Assembly (NCBI GenBank): GCA_963924555.1
Contig: OZ004584.1
Location: 3,037,001-3,101,000, forward strand
Origin: Crambe crambe
Lineage: Eukaryota > Porifera > Demospongiae > Poecilosclerida > Crambeidae
Direction of reading: 5' to 3'
DNA length: 64,000 bases
In this document: piece after piece, positions 30,901 to 41,951 of the stretch
Position numbering within the stretch: the first letter of the stretch is position 1
Layout: every line of letters starts with the position of its first letter
The notes under the pieces: generated by a model
Seen by the model: the letters and a program-made list of their open reading frames with translations, nothing else
Database searches by the model: none
What the model was told of the DNA's origin: nothing
Made by a program: the position numbers and the translations under genes

Positions 30901-32249
30901 AATTTCCCGATTTACGGTAGTGGCTTCATTTGGATCGATAGAAAAATTTTTTCGATAGATAGACTGATTACCGAATTTTTATCCCCACTGAAATTATCCC
31001 GCTGTATGGTAGTCTTTTTTTAATTACAGTATAGCCAAGGGGCGAAACTTTTGCAGATTTCACTATTTCTCTTCTGCCCGCGAATATTTAGCCATACGAG
31101 TCACGTGGCACATCTAGAAGAAATTTGGTTGATTCTCTAGAGTTGCGTCTATAGCTATCTAGTTCATGTGTCTGCCTCTACAATGGATGGACTCTCTTCA
31201 ATGAAGAAAAATAGAGCCACATGATCAGATTGTCTGATAAGCTCAAGGCAGCAGAATATATATATCACCGCTGCGAAAAGCTAGCTTGTTTAAAGGTTTT
31301 TGGAGATTAATCAGTGTTTTAATCTCACTGCTAAGTTTTTACCTTTAAAATCTGTGCTCTCTGTGTCAGAGCACGATCCATTCTTAAATTTCCTTGAAAG
31401 TCTCTAAAGTGAATCTTGCTTTGTTTGTCATGATCATCTCTTTGCGTCCTGATCTTCCAGACAGAGATACGTTCACCATGACACCTTCTCCACTCATAAT
31501 TCCTCATCAGCCACCTATAGATGTGGCTAGTACAGTTATCAGATCTAAACTGCTTATGGGTAAAATCTTATCGTAAAAGGGTAAAGGAAGAAAGATATCA
31601 AAGTTGAAATAATAGCAGCAGGCTCATTCTTTGATCTGTACACTTTACCTTCCACAACATATTAAGCACTAACATCCATTTTCATATTGATACAGGTAGA
31701 TGATGATCCAAGAAAAAAATCCTGAACAGATAACGATAGAAATGTGTTATCACAAAAATTTAGTAACTAGCTAGCTAGGTACAAGGCTACATATGCAGCT
31801 ATAGCTTACTACCTGGTAGCACTCTATGTTTCACAGTCCTTAATGCTGGATGCTGAGTCTTGGAGTTGGTTGTTGGGGCTGATCCCCTAAGCGAATATAT
31901 AGCTTTTTTACAAAGTTCTGGGGTGGGCACTTCATAATTGTAGCATTTTGATTGCCAATACACCTCACAGAGGGATCGCTCTCTTCAATCATAATGAAGG
32001 ATTTCACACAGTGCCTTTCACATTATAAGAAAGTGAGAATCATGTGATCCACTGAAGACTTGTTCAAAATTGATGATCCATGGCAGTGGCTCTGTGAATA
32101 CAAAAGTTGTCATGGTATCACCATAGTCATGGAAATGACTCTCTTACACACTGTGTAAATACAACTACCCACTTATTTCTAAAGAACCACTCACCTATAT
32201 CCTTGCTTGCAAAGCATATGACTCCCCTAACAACGGATCCCCTCCAGCA
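30900..32249 (-). pseudogene. Receptor block B3: GSCSDTEST-type exon relic
   Basis: Collinear with 16140-17050. The minus strand 31340-31540 carries VMVNVSLSGRSG, FTFE-derived text and GSCSDTESTDFK with the GTAAAA donor. At 31930-32030 CACCTCACAGAGGGATCG... is the minus copy of the SFIITEE...PSVRCIGN exon. Confidence 0.4.
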
Positions 32250-32516
32250 TACAGGCCAGAAAAGAGAAGCATTAGCATCAGACTCTCACATGGACTTATG
32301 CAGTGCAGATATACAATGATAGTGTTCGTCTCTTGCTCTATTGACTCCATCTTTATCAAATACTAAGCAGAGATGATGAAGGTGGAAGGACAAAGTCTTG
32401 TCCTGAAGAGCTGGTAAACTTCACCTGGCATAATAGTCCAGCTCATTCTTGAACTATCTCTGAAAATAATATAAAACAAGAAAATCACTTTCATACTAAA
32501 CATACGGTACCCTGTA
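32250..32516. pseudogene. WRNIP1 fragment (-) joined to Ig relic (+), copy
   Basis: 32250-32345 repeats the MRGSDANAS-coding antisense text; 32374-32480 repeats GGRTKSCPEELVNFT and a deleted WTIS part in plus sense. Same chimera as 2.8-3.1 kb and 17.05-17.3 kb. Confidence 0.5.
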
Positions 32517-33050
32517 CTGAGCTAAAAATAACAGGCGGACATCGGTCATTTTCTGAACAATTATCAGATTTGACCGATCAATTCATAGTTTGCACTGCCA
32601 CAATGTCCTAACAACAGTTTTGGAACTCAGACTAAAGTAGAAAGGCTTCAAATGAAGCACTAAAGCTAGCTAGTCAGCCATGAAAGCTTCGTGCATCCAG
32701 CAGCTGCAATCACCAGAAATAAGGTAGCTTATGCGCTTAGAAATATGAACTAACTAAGCTTTCTAAGCTACCTTCAGTACCTTGATACTCTTATCTAGGC
32801 TTCAGTTGACACTGCCTAGAGTCAGGAGGTGAAAAACTAACTCTAATTCGAGACTCCGCCCACTTCAATGTAGTGAGCACACTGCGCATGCTCCACATGG
32901 ACAGTCCTGGCATTTTTAATTATTATATTATTATTATTATTTTTTTTTTTTTTTTTTTGCTGTGTATAATGTCAAACCAATTTTACTAAATGACCTCATT
33001 TTGCTAGGATAAGTTGACCTGGCAACACTGAACCCTTATTTTTAGCTCTG
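32517..33050. mobile_element. CTGAGCTAAAAATAA-ended element, 5-bp target duplication
   Basis: Inverted ends CTGAGCTAAAAATAA / TTATTTTTAGCTCTG (15 bp, one mismatch) with CTGTA duplicated at 32512-32516 and 33051-33055. The uninterrupted text CCCTGTAACTAC stands at 17328. 534 bp with a T19 run, no coding frame; non-autonomous. Confidence 0.85.
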
Positions 33051-33800
33051 CTGTAACTACATCAGGCTACAATTTTAATGATGACACAAATACTATAGTG
33101 ACATATGACCTACATCAAGCAGGGGAAGCAAGTTACATCACTATTAACCTAGCTACTCTCAGCTAACTATATTCATACAGCATCAGTGAGTAGCTATCCA
33201 GTTACATGTGTGCACAATTTTGCAACTGGAAGGATGTGGACTGTCGCCATTCAAAATCATATGAGAGTAGTGCTTGTCACGCTGAAATGATTAAAAGTGT
33301 TCCTTCAACTACTAATTGCAAAGGGTGAATAATCAACATTCTTTGCTCCAGATAATGACATCAATCAAATTCTTGAGCCAACAAGGGCTCTCTTTGGGGA
33401 AGACTGAAATAAATCTGATGGTAACTTACGTCAACTGCTTAGCATGAAGTCTGAAAACGATAGGCTTGGCTACTCAATTCTAAAAGTCAAACAAATAGAA
33501 GTAGTAAGCTCCTTCATGAAAGGATAATCGCTATCGATTGCATGCAGCTAGATAAATGAGGCAGCAATTATCTGCTTGCCAAGTAAAGACTGTTCTGCAC
33601 ATGCTATCCACGATTTTCATGGGTTTCTAGAACGAAGTCGCAATAGGAATTTTACCAGACTCTCTCTTCTGTGTGAGAAAGAGTCTGGTCCGCGTGAGAC
33701 TAATGTTTATCAGGTCATTCATCATCATCATCAAACAACTTATTTCAGAAATGGTTCATTCAAATGTTATAATTTCTATATCACACTACTCAATCACACT
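33051..33800 (+). other. Receptor-block flank
   Basis: Collinear with 17330-18000 (AACTACATCAGG, GTGAGTAGCTATCCAGTT, GGGCTCTCTTTG), ending with the short inverted element near 33650-33705. No intact frame. Confidence 0.45.
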
Positions 33801-34309
33801 ACTCAAAATTGACTGCACTATAATCCTTTACCTTTAACTTCGACATGTTCAAAAATAGCATGTGCATTTTCCAACTTGCTAGCTTTCAACCTACAATATA
33901 GACATTTTTTTGTCCCGCCCCATACACATGATTCTTGGAACTTGACCTCACAACTGACTAGCGAATCTGTCATTAGCTTTTTCTGGTCTCTTGATGCTCA
34001 GATCGTAAACCCTAGGCACTAGTCTGGTTATGAATCAAGCCTCGATGCAACAGTATATCAGGTACATATCAGTAAAGGCCTTAAAAAATTATATACAATA
34101 TTAGGTCAATGGCAATCTTATTATAAACTCTATAGATAGAATTTGTCCTGCTCAACCAGCAAAGTTTGCTTGAATACATTGTGAACCAAAACCAGTTGAA
34201 CATGTCACATTAAATCCAATCAAGCAAGTGTGACAAAATACTACGTCCTTGGCCTCATTGTAGTGAACCAGCTAGGGCTTTCAAACAGACAGACTCAGGA
34301 TCAGGTTCG

Positions 34310-34490
34310 CAGTCACTACGCAGTAACTTTACACCGTTTTTACGCTGATGTTTCTTGGCCATCTTTGCCAACAAATCAATCCCATTATGACATGCAGGTC
34401 ACTACGCAGTAACTTTACACCGTGAAGAGAGTGCTGATGCTTCTTGGCCATCTTTGCCAACAAATCAATCCCATTATGACATGCAGAGAA
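34310..34490 (+). repeat. ~90-bp tandem duplication
   Basis: GTCACTACGCAGTAACTTTACACCG ... CCAACAAATCAATCCCATTATGACATGCAG occurs twice head to tail; the 44.1-kb relative has one unit. Not coding. Confidence 0.8.
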
Positions 34491-34754
34491 CTGGCTAAAA
34501 ACAACAGCAGTGAACACAGAGATTGCAGTGTACACAAACTAGTGATTGTTTCAAATCCCAAAGAGAGGCATGGTGAAGGAGAATCTCAGAATTAAGACTT
34601 AGAGGATTCAATGAGAGAATCCAGTACACATATACTTCAATAAAACTATGCATGAGAATAACCATTCAAAATGGCACGTTGAACAGCAAGAATACTAGCT
34701 GTGTAAATACTAACCATACTACAATAAACTCAGGGTGCATTATTTAGAAAGTTC

Positions 34755-34755
<1 letters not shown>

Positions 34756-34797
<42 letters not shown>
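34756..34797. repeat. (AAT)n microsatellite
   Basis: About 14 AAT units, perfect. Confidence 0.9.
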
Positions 34798-34859
34798 TTA
34801 CCCATCAAGTAGACATCAGTTATCAGACCTGCAAGTCAACATCAATATCAACATAGAGC

Positions 34860-35640
34860 CAAATATAGAAACATTCAGAATCAATGATCCCTCTGTGAGG
34901 TGTATTCCTCAAAACTTTTGTGAAAGAGCCGTGCATTCACGCCTCAAACAACTTTTCCTCACTATTAGTTCCCAGCACCGAGATAAGTTATTTATAAAGC
35001 ACAAAATGCTTCCAGGTATACTACAATGTAATTAGCCATGAACTATTGTTATATTTCAGAACTATTGCTTGAATAACCTTCTGAATGATACAAGTATGAG
35101 AATAGAAAATTAGTTTTGGATATACGGTGGCAGGTAAGGGGAACTTGGGGGCATAGATATAGGAAATAGTGTTTCCATTTTGGTATTACAGTTAGACTTT
35201 ATACAGGTGGCTGATAAGTTAATTAGGAATAGTGAATGTTTCTCTATCAGGAGTGTCAGGACACAAACAGATGGCCATTACTAACAGAGCAGTATAACCT
35301 TTTGATGTTCAATAAGCCTCATCCAAAGGAACATTTATAAATGGATCATGCTCTGGCATGAAGAGCAAAGGTATGAAATTTAACCTAGACACTTAGCCAG
35401 TCTCTCATTTGATACTCAACTGAACAAACATTCTAATCTATCAGTGATGAATGCCATAGGAATTATTCAAGGCCATGACACTATCAAATGTCGTCAGCTT
35501 CCCATCAACAGGATTAAAATTCACACTTCACTGATGTAGTTTCCCCCACCACCTCTAGCTAGTTCTTCACACCATTTTTTTCTGGGCAGGAAGAAACATT
35601 ATTGCTACTAAAGCTGGAAAGGCAGAGAGCATTAATGGTT
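34860..35640 (+). pseudogene. Receptor exon relics (PSVRC-type, FLGSPS-type, VMVNVSLSG-type)
   Basis: Plus strand in order: GATCCCTCTGTGAGG text (34890), degraded CTTGAATAACC...TATGAGAATAGAAAATTAG ending CGGTGGCAG|GTAAGG (35130), then GTCAGGACACAAACAGATGG with HKQMAITNRAV, a stop, and GTFINGSCSGMKSKG before GTATG (35270-35385). Same exon order as 8.1-9.98 kb. Confidence 0.4.
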
Positions 35641-35645
35641 TGCAA

Positions 35646-35770
35646 TGGCTTTTATATCTTTTAAATTACTAATGGTGATCATCCTATTGATGTGTGAAGC
35701 TGCTTTATACTTGATTTATACAGTGGATAGACTCTACTGCAACTGGAGACACGTCAGACACAGGTATTGG
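35646..35770 (+). pseudogene. Signal-peptide exon copy
   Basis: ATGGCTTTTATATC opens MAFISFKLLMVIILLMCEAA, a good signal-peptide core, then reads into stops before ACACAG|GTATTGG, a donor-like end shared with 10208 and 44850. Confidence 0.45.
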
Positions 35771-35839
35771 AGAAAGATTTAATCAGCCAGAGTATCAAAT
35801 CTATCGCTACTTAGAACCACTGCATGCCAGAAAAAAGAA

Positions 35840-36215
35840 GTAGAATATTCAGAGCTTGAAGTAGTCTGCAACAAGTATAAAGATGATTTTGACAAAGATA
35901 TTTTGCAAACCCAACTTCAAGCTCTTGGAGTTCACTTTCAGCAGCAAGCAAAAGTAGCAGATGTACCATTTTTGATATCAAAGACTTTCTGCTCTCTCTA
36001 TCTCTCTCCAATGGTCAACTGTCCCTCTTATCCCAGGTGAAACGTCTATTACAGCTTATCTTGGTTATGCCAGCCACTAACGCTTCATCTGAATGATCCT
36101 TTAGTGACCTGAGGCGTGTAAAAAATTACCTTAGTACATACAGCTACAAGAACGCCTAACTATTTAATGATCCTTCATGTGCATAAGGACAAAACAGATG
36201 CACTTGATGGAATCT
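35840..36215 (+). pseudogene. hAT C-terminal relic, copy 5
   Basis: KYKDDFDKDILQTQLQALG-type text, CT tract, then ATTASS-region with ERSF mutated (TTCATCTGAATGATCC). More decayed than copies 2 and 4. Confidence 0.6.
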
Positions 36216-36325
36216 TTGCTAATTGTAATTAAAGATTTGATTTAAATAATAGCTACACAGAAATTTTAGTCAGATCAAGACAGAAATAATATCAGCAGTC
36301 TTTTTTAGCATTAACAGTTACCATA

Positions 36326-37354
36326 TGTGACTCAATTTAGGAAAAGGGGGCACTTCACGCAAGATAAATTTTTGAGATATGCGCGTTTAAACTAGCCTTA
36401 GGTAAAAAAACTATTTTTATCCACTTCTTTTTCCTTGCCTCCACAGTATCTTCAGTCCTTTATCTAACTTCCTGCCAAATTTCAGGAAGTGGGAAGGCTT
36501 TGAAGTAGGCAAGCGCTCGAGTTGAAGTGAGCTACCTCACCCGGAACTTATTTCACATCCTACGTGCCCAAATTTCAATCTTCAATTACGGAGGATGTAT
36601 GAGCATAATGCGCGGAAATAAGGGAAATTCCCCACACAACAATAAAAATTCATATTGATGATTTCTACTGAATACAAAGTAGCTACACAGATATTTAGCT
36701 AGCTACAGATAGGAAGAGGTTGTGGTAGGAGCCATCCAACTTCATATGTCAGAAGATCCAGATATGGAGGTGCTGGATGAATTCTATGTCTCCTTCAACC
36801 CCAAGACAGTAGTCAAACACAGCCCAGATCCTACCAGTGTCTAGATTACCACTTCCACAGGAATCAACCAATACAGCAGAGATAGGATCATAAAACTTAT
36901 AAGTACTATTAAAACTACTGATGTACAAACATCTATCTACCCAAACTTTACCTGATCATTATTCGGAACTTGTTCCATATCTAGCATGCCTCAGATAACC
37001 CAAGCGCTCAAAGATAACAACGTAGTAAAGCTAAGTCTACTTCTTCTCCACACAGCTGCTACACGAGGTGAGAAAAATTGAATGATGTCACCGCGTTATA
37101 CGGACTTACGTAAGGATTTACGGAGCATTGGGTATTGACCGGAAGTTCAATGTTTAGACGCCGTTTATTGCAAAACGCTTATTCAATCTTTCTCTGAGGT
37201 GATGCACTTCAAGCGCTTATAGCTCCGCGGTGGTTTAAGATTTAGCCTCAAGCGTAGTATCGGTGAAATTCTAAGGTAATGAGCTATAGCGTGGTATTAA
37301 TAACTCCATTTTAAATTTTTGCGTGAAGTGCCCCTTTTCCTATAGCCTGTCACA
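36326..37354 (-). mobile_element. TGTGAC-ended DNA element, copy 2 (1029 bp, inverted to copy 1)
   Basis: Ends TGTGACTCAATTTAGGAAAA and the inverse of TGTGACAGGCTATAGGAAAA; TA duplicated (36324-36325, 37355-37356). The paralogue at 25073 reads ACCATATAGCGGG without insert, fixing the duplication as TA. On the minus strand MLDMEQVPNNDQ precedes GTAAAG, matching copy 1. Internal CpG-rich segments (CTCCGCGGTGG, GCGCTCGAGTTG) stand out from the AT-rich background. Confidence 0.87.
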
Positions 37355-37490
37355 TATAGCAGGTATATTTCAAGGGGCGAAAGATTCTCAGATTTTGCGA
37401 TTTCTCTTCTCTCCACGATTATCTAGCCACATGAATTATGTGGTACATCTAGAAGAAATTTGGCAAATCACTAATTATAAACAAGTGAGC

Positions 37491-37727
37491 ATAAAAATTT
37501 TCTTCTAAATAAAAAGGTTAAGTAGGGATATCCTAAAATCTAGCCGGTCTATACTATGTACTGCAGCCTCGTATGAGAACAATCCCTACATTTACATCCA
37601 CTACTAGACAGTTGTAAAAGTAGGGATTGTCTTCATACGAGGCTGCAGTATATTATATAGCCCAGATAGAATTTAGCTATCACTACTTGACCTTTTCACT
37701 TAAAAGAAATTTTTTGTGCTCACTTGT
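37491..37727. mobile_element. ACAAGTGAGC-ended foldback MITE with inner palindrome
   Basis: Arms ACAAGTGAGCATAAAAATTT / AAATTTTTTGTGCTCACTTGT. Inside, CTGCAGCCTCGTATGA...CAATCCCTAC is inverted again at 37620-37655. Uninterrupted text AATCACTAATTATAAATAGTC at 25182 and 18525 shows the insertion point. Confidence 0.85.
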
Positions 37728-37917
37728 TTCTATCCTTTTTTCTTAATGTGATATGCGAGGGTGCTGGTGATAATAAACAGCAGTCTTTAACAGCTGAAGT
37801 CATCGGTTCCAATGTGGACTATCTATTCATGTCTATAATTATTGTGCAGATGTTACATGGACATTTGCTGTAATAAATTACCCCTCAAGTCATCATCAGC
37901 TTTCTGATCTTGGTTAA

Positions 37918-38556
37918 GGGTGCTTGCAATAGCAACGCCCGTGCTTCTATTTCTAGAGTTTGAAAAGGTTGTCCTGCACTTATACTGCAGCTAGTTGGAT
38001 AATTTTATAGTCTTATCTTCAGATAGGATTAATCTACACACTATGTAATAGTTATTAAGAGGGGGTGGGGCATGGTGTGGCTAAAATACCTTAAACCATA
38101 AAATTTTGATTACTTCGTACATCTCAGGAATCACTGGTTCGAATCAGCTCATTTTTTGCATGCAGCTTTCATAAGTTAAGGTGATCAACGTAACAGTTAG
38201 TTTTTTTCTATATCTAGCTTAGACATCTCAAATCACAAGGTCCGGCATGAAAAAATAAGCATAAACTAAAAATTAATATTGAAATTCAGAAAAACTCAAT
38301 GTTATGTTGTAGAATACAGATAGAAGGTGTCTGAGAGAAAAAATTATCCAAGTAAGTCCAACAGTTCCTGAGAATTACAGGCATTAGCAAAGTCGTTCAT
38401 AGCACCCACGAAAATTAGGCAATATTTAAAATTTTTGGTGTGTGTGGTAGTGACATAGTACTGTATAGCTAGGATATTTTGCTTATTGCTGCTCTAAACA
38501 GCTCTGGAGTTATACTCCCCTAGCAACCATGCGTGGGCGGAGGGTTGCAAGCACCC
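37918..38556. mobile_element. TTAA-flanked element with GGGTGCTTGCAA ends (639 bp)
   Basis: TTAA at 37914-37917 and 38557-38560; ends GGGTGCTTGCAATAGCAACG and the inverse GGAGGGTTGCAAGCACCC. TTAA targeting is known for piggyBac and Kolobok groups. No transposase frame, so non-autonomous. Confidence 0.85.
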
Positions 38557-38560
38557 TTAA

Positions 38561-39900
38561 TGATTCCAGTAGTTGCAGTGAAAGTAAGAAATGTTACCAT
38601 GGTGTTAGCATTGACCACAAATCCATCCAATGTGTATTTTGATAAATTTGAAATATACATGTATTCAATAATAATGGACATGTAATAAACAGAGCACACC
38701 TAGAAACAATAACCGCGGCCACCGCCATGTGTTGCTATATTTGGACCAATTGGAATGACCATCATTACCAATCCATTGGATTCATCCTAGGGCAAGTGAA
38801 TTCTAAGTGCTATAAGGCGTGAATAGAATTCACCAAATGGACCAATGAAATTCCTAGCTATAGTCTAATATTTGGTTGTTGCCACAGTAGCTAAATCCAC
38901 TTACATGGTCCTCCTTTGATCGGGAAGCCGATTGGTTGATTATCACTTGTCATGAGCTGGATAGTGTAGGAACAGTTCTTTCCCTCCGCTTTCCCTTAGG
39001 TTGGTAGGTGATGGTCACATCTTTGCCATTTTTGTAAGTATGGTTTTGGAGATCCTTGATCATGGCATTTCAGTTTGGAGGTGATGTGATGGGGAGGAGC
39101 ATTCTGGTACAGATGTGGACGACATTTGATAGTTATGTTACCATCTGGTATAACTGCTATGACATCCATCATTGAAAAATATACCAAAATCTAACTTGTT
39201 TGGAAGTTTGTGGAGATTAATGAGTGTTTGAATCTCACTGCTAAGTTTTTACCTTTAAAATCTGTGCTCTCTGTGTCAGAGCATGATCCATTTTTAAACG
39301 TCAAGTTTCATTTCCTGGAAGTGAAGCCAATTGAGTTCCTAATTGCTTGAAAGTCTCAAAAGTGAATCTTGCTTTATTATGATCATCTTTTTGCGTCCTG
39401 ATCTTCCATACATCACCATGACACCTCGGCTATCCGTAGATGTAGCTAGTATAGTTATCAAATCTAAAAGGAAGATCGAAACTACTTACAGTAAAAGGGT
39501 AAAGGAAAAAAAACGTCAAAACTGAAATGATAGTAGCAGGTTCATTCTTTGATCTGTACACTTTACCTTCCCATTGTCCATTTTCATATTGATGAGGTAG
39601 ATGACGATTCAAGAAATTGATTTCCAATACACTTCATAGATGGATCATATTGTTCTGGATTTCACACATTTTGCATTTCAGTTGAATTGACATTAATGTG
39701 ATACCAAGGTCAGAAAGCTGGTGATGACTCAATGGTCCATGTAACATCTGCATAATTATAGACATAAATACGTAGATAGTCCACATTGGTGTAGTTTTCT
39801 AACCAATGACTTCAGCTGTTTATTATCACCAGCACCCTCGCATGTCACAATGCTTCCAGTGGTGAAAGGTTTCAGATCTGATCAATCAAAAATGATATAA
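38561..39900 (-). pseudogene. Receptor block B4: Ig-like exon relics
   Basis: Minus order: GFVVNANTMVTF text (38570-38660); 38996-39187 reads DVIAVIPDGNITIKCRPHL then YQNAPPHHITSKLKC, Ig-like with a B-strand cysteine; 39255-39440 the GSCSDTEST exon; 39560-39640 the IGNQFLGSSST-type exon. The 38996 frame is the longest intact piece. Collinear with block B2. Confidence 0.45.
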
Positions 39901-40573
39901 GAGTAAAATGTGACAGGATTTGGAAAAAAGGGGAATATCGCGCAAAAATTTAAAATTGAGTTATTTACATAGCGTGGTAGTTCATACCTCGGGGAGTAGA
40001 TTGGTACTAGGCCCGAAGCCAAATTCTAAACGATCACTATGTTACACGCGCGCTGAATTCTTTGCCTCAGGAGGAAGTTAAATCATTGATTACTTCATTT
40101 CCTCTTCTTTAGTCTTGGTCCGTAATCTTTCACGTAGTTCCGCGTTATGGATTACATCATTGATTTAAATGTAACCGCGTGGTAGCAAGAAAGGAAGGAG
40201 AAGGAAGCTTTCTTTTGGATGTGTTTAGTCATTCATGTAACCCCTACCTCTAGCAACTGACTAAGTCTGGAAATGAACTACTACTGGAAGAATACAAGAG
40301 GTAATTTTTTAAAGGGCAGTATTGAAGTTTAACTGTTTATGAAGCTTACCAAGTAACTGCTATTTCGCTTGTCTCTAGCGCTTCTATAACCTTAAAAATA
40401 GGCTATTCTGAAGCAGAGAGGATGAAGCACTACAATTAGGTGAGTTACTTTGTTAAGCTGAAGCTGTAAGATACCTTGTATGTTATGCTTTTTAGCTTGT
40501 AACCTTGTAATCTACCATGAGAAAGGATCAAGAACACATGGGGTAAGAACTTTATTGTAAAGTTAGGTACCTC

Positions 40574-40960
40574 ACTTATTGATGTCGTGTTCTTTTGTAA
40601 TGAGCTGATCTCCTTTCCACACACATCCACACCCCCCTCCATGAACTGCCCCACAAACAAATCTTCCTTCATCTCACCCGGCATCAGCTCAAATTTCACC
40701 TCACCACCAAAGTCCACACGCCTCATTGCCTCCTCAACCAACTCCTCAGTGCTCAACTCTACATACTCGTCACCATCTCCTCCATTCATATCACATGCAC
40801 CTCTACCACTTTCCACCTCTATACCGCTACTACTCCCTCCCTCTGTACAAGCCACTCCAACCTCACCATTCTCTCCCAACCAGTCATCAAACCTCCCAAG
40901 ATCACCATGCACACCATCATCCACCAAATGTGTACCACTATTGTGGAGGTAAGATGTACC
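40574..40960 (-). CDS. Acidic exon-like frame in the TGTGAC element
   Basis: Minus frame includes VDDGVHGDLGRFDDWLGENG, VELSTEELVEEAMRRVDFGG and ELMPGEMKEDLFVGQFMEGG, then EISSLQKNTTSISE followed by a strong GAG|GTACCT donor. Strongly acidic, one Cys pair (VDVCGK, VACTEG), no recognised domain. The frame continues past the donor to 40445 but that part looks intronic. It could be the N-terminal acidic region of a transposase or captured host sequence; unknown function. Confidence 0.4.
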
Positions 40961-41395
40961 TATGTAAGATAGTTTACTTATCATAACTACCCTTTGTTGT
41001 ACTACAATTTAATTATTCGTTCATTGCACTAACTTAGATCCCTTTCTTAATAATGCACACTTAACAACTACCCCTTTCTTTACAGTGCACACTTATCCTT
41101 TGTATTGTGTAATCTATTTAATTATTCATCCGTTGTATCTAACATTACTTCTATAGATCCCTTTCTTAATGATGCACACCTAACATCCTATCTCAAAAAA
41201 AAAAAATTCAGTATCACTCTTGTTATAATGAGCATTAAAGAGCACTAAAGCCATTAATGGTGTTTCATAAGTTTTCTTAGCAGTGAGCTTAACTTTGTTG
41301 TTCTCCTTTTGCTCGTATGAATGCCGTAAAATTTTCTAACTTAAACATATCCAGCTACAATCAATTTAAATCATTTTTAAGTCTTATTTAAGTCT

Positions 41396-41590
41396 TAAAT
41401 GCAATAAACCTCTCTCTTCAGGTTCGGAGATTCCAAAATCGTCATTGACATCATCCAGCTGCTCCTCATCTCTGCAAGAAGGGTCAAAGAAGTCACTGAT
41501 GACCTCCATCATAGACTCCTGATCATCTTCAGAGAGTTGCAGAAGCTGATTGATAGCTGTTGCTGCTTCACTAGCACAATACTTAGCCAT
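41396..41590 (-). CDS. Candidate first exon of the TGTGAC-element gene
   Basis: ATG (AATTTCAATGGC) opens MAKYCASEAATAINQLLQLS then EDDQESMMEVISDFFDPSCR, ending EEQLDDVNDDFGISEPEER before AGAG|GTTTAT, a donor. Predicted two amphipathic helices and an acidic tail. With the 40574-40960 frame it would make a two-exon minus-strand transcript, but the joining phase could not be verified. Confidence 0.45.
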
Positions 41591-41951
41591 TGAAATTCAA
41601 TACTACTATGAATTGTATTTTGTGGTTACTGTGGTAACAAAAAATTAAACAAGGGAAAGTCCCAGATTAACCGCGCACTACTAGGTTTACGTAAGCTGTA
41701 AATTGTAACGTAGAGTCCGTTTATACGCTTGGTAAGTTTTTGAAGAAACTTCTAACAGCGCGCTTGCCTACTTCTAATGGTTTCTGACTCTTCAAACTTG
41801 GCATGGAAGTAGACCAAAGATCTAAGATATATTTGAGGTAAAAAAAAATTCTTAGAAAAAAAAAATTTTTTTTGGTTGAGCACACTAAAACATGTCATTA
41901 TTGCATATTGATAAGCGCGCGATATTCCCCTTTTTCCTAAATCCTGTCACA

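Larger units (their letters stand above)
39909..41951 (-). mobile_element. TGTGAC-ended DNA element, copy 3 (2043 bp) with cargo frames
   Basis: Ends TGTGACAGGATTTGGAAAAA and its inverse (CCTAAATCCTGTCACA), TIR about 35 bp including GCGCGATATTCCCC. AA duplicated at 39907-39908 and 41952-41953; the empty paralogue at 28552 reads GAGTAAAACGTTTC. Outer 200 bp are diverged relatives of copies 1 and 2. The centre carries two acidic minus-strand frames. Twice the size of its sisters, it is the best candidate here for a less deleted member. Confidence 0.85.

Noticed and set aside
34329-34535. 68-codon minus-strand frame with internal repeat
   Set aside because: Product of the 90-bp tandem duplication of non-coding DNA.
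38120-38160. tRNA-like B box (GGTTCGAATCA)
   Set aside because: No A box at proper distance, no acceptor stem, and it lies within the TTAA element. Chance or an old element promoter.
40587-40986. Plus-strand Pro/Ser/Thr-rich frames in the TGTGAC element
   Set aside because: Antisense shadows of the acidic minus-strand frame; composition reflects that strand.
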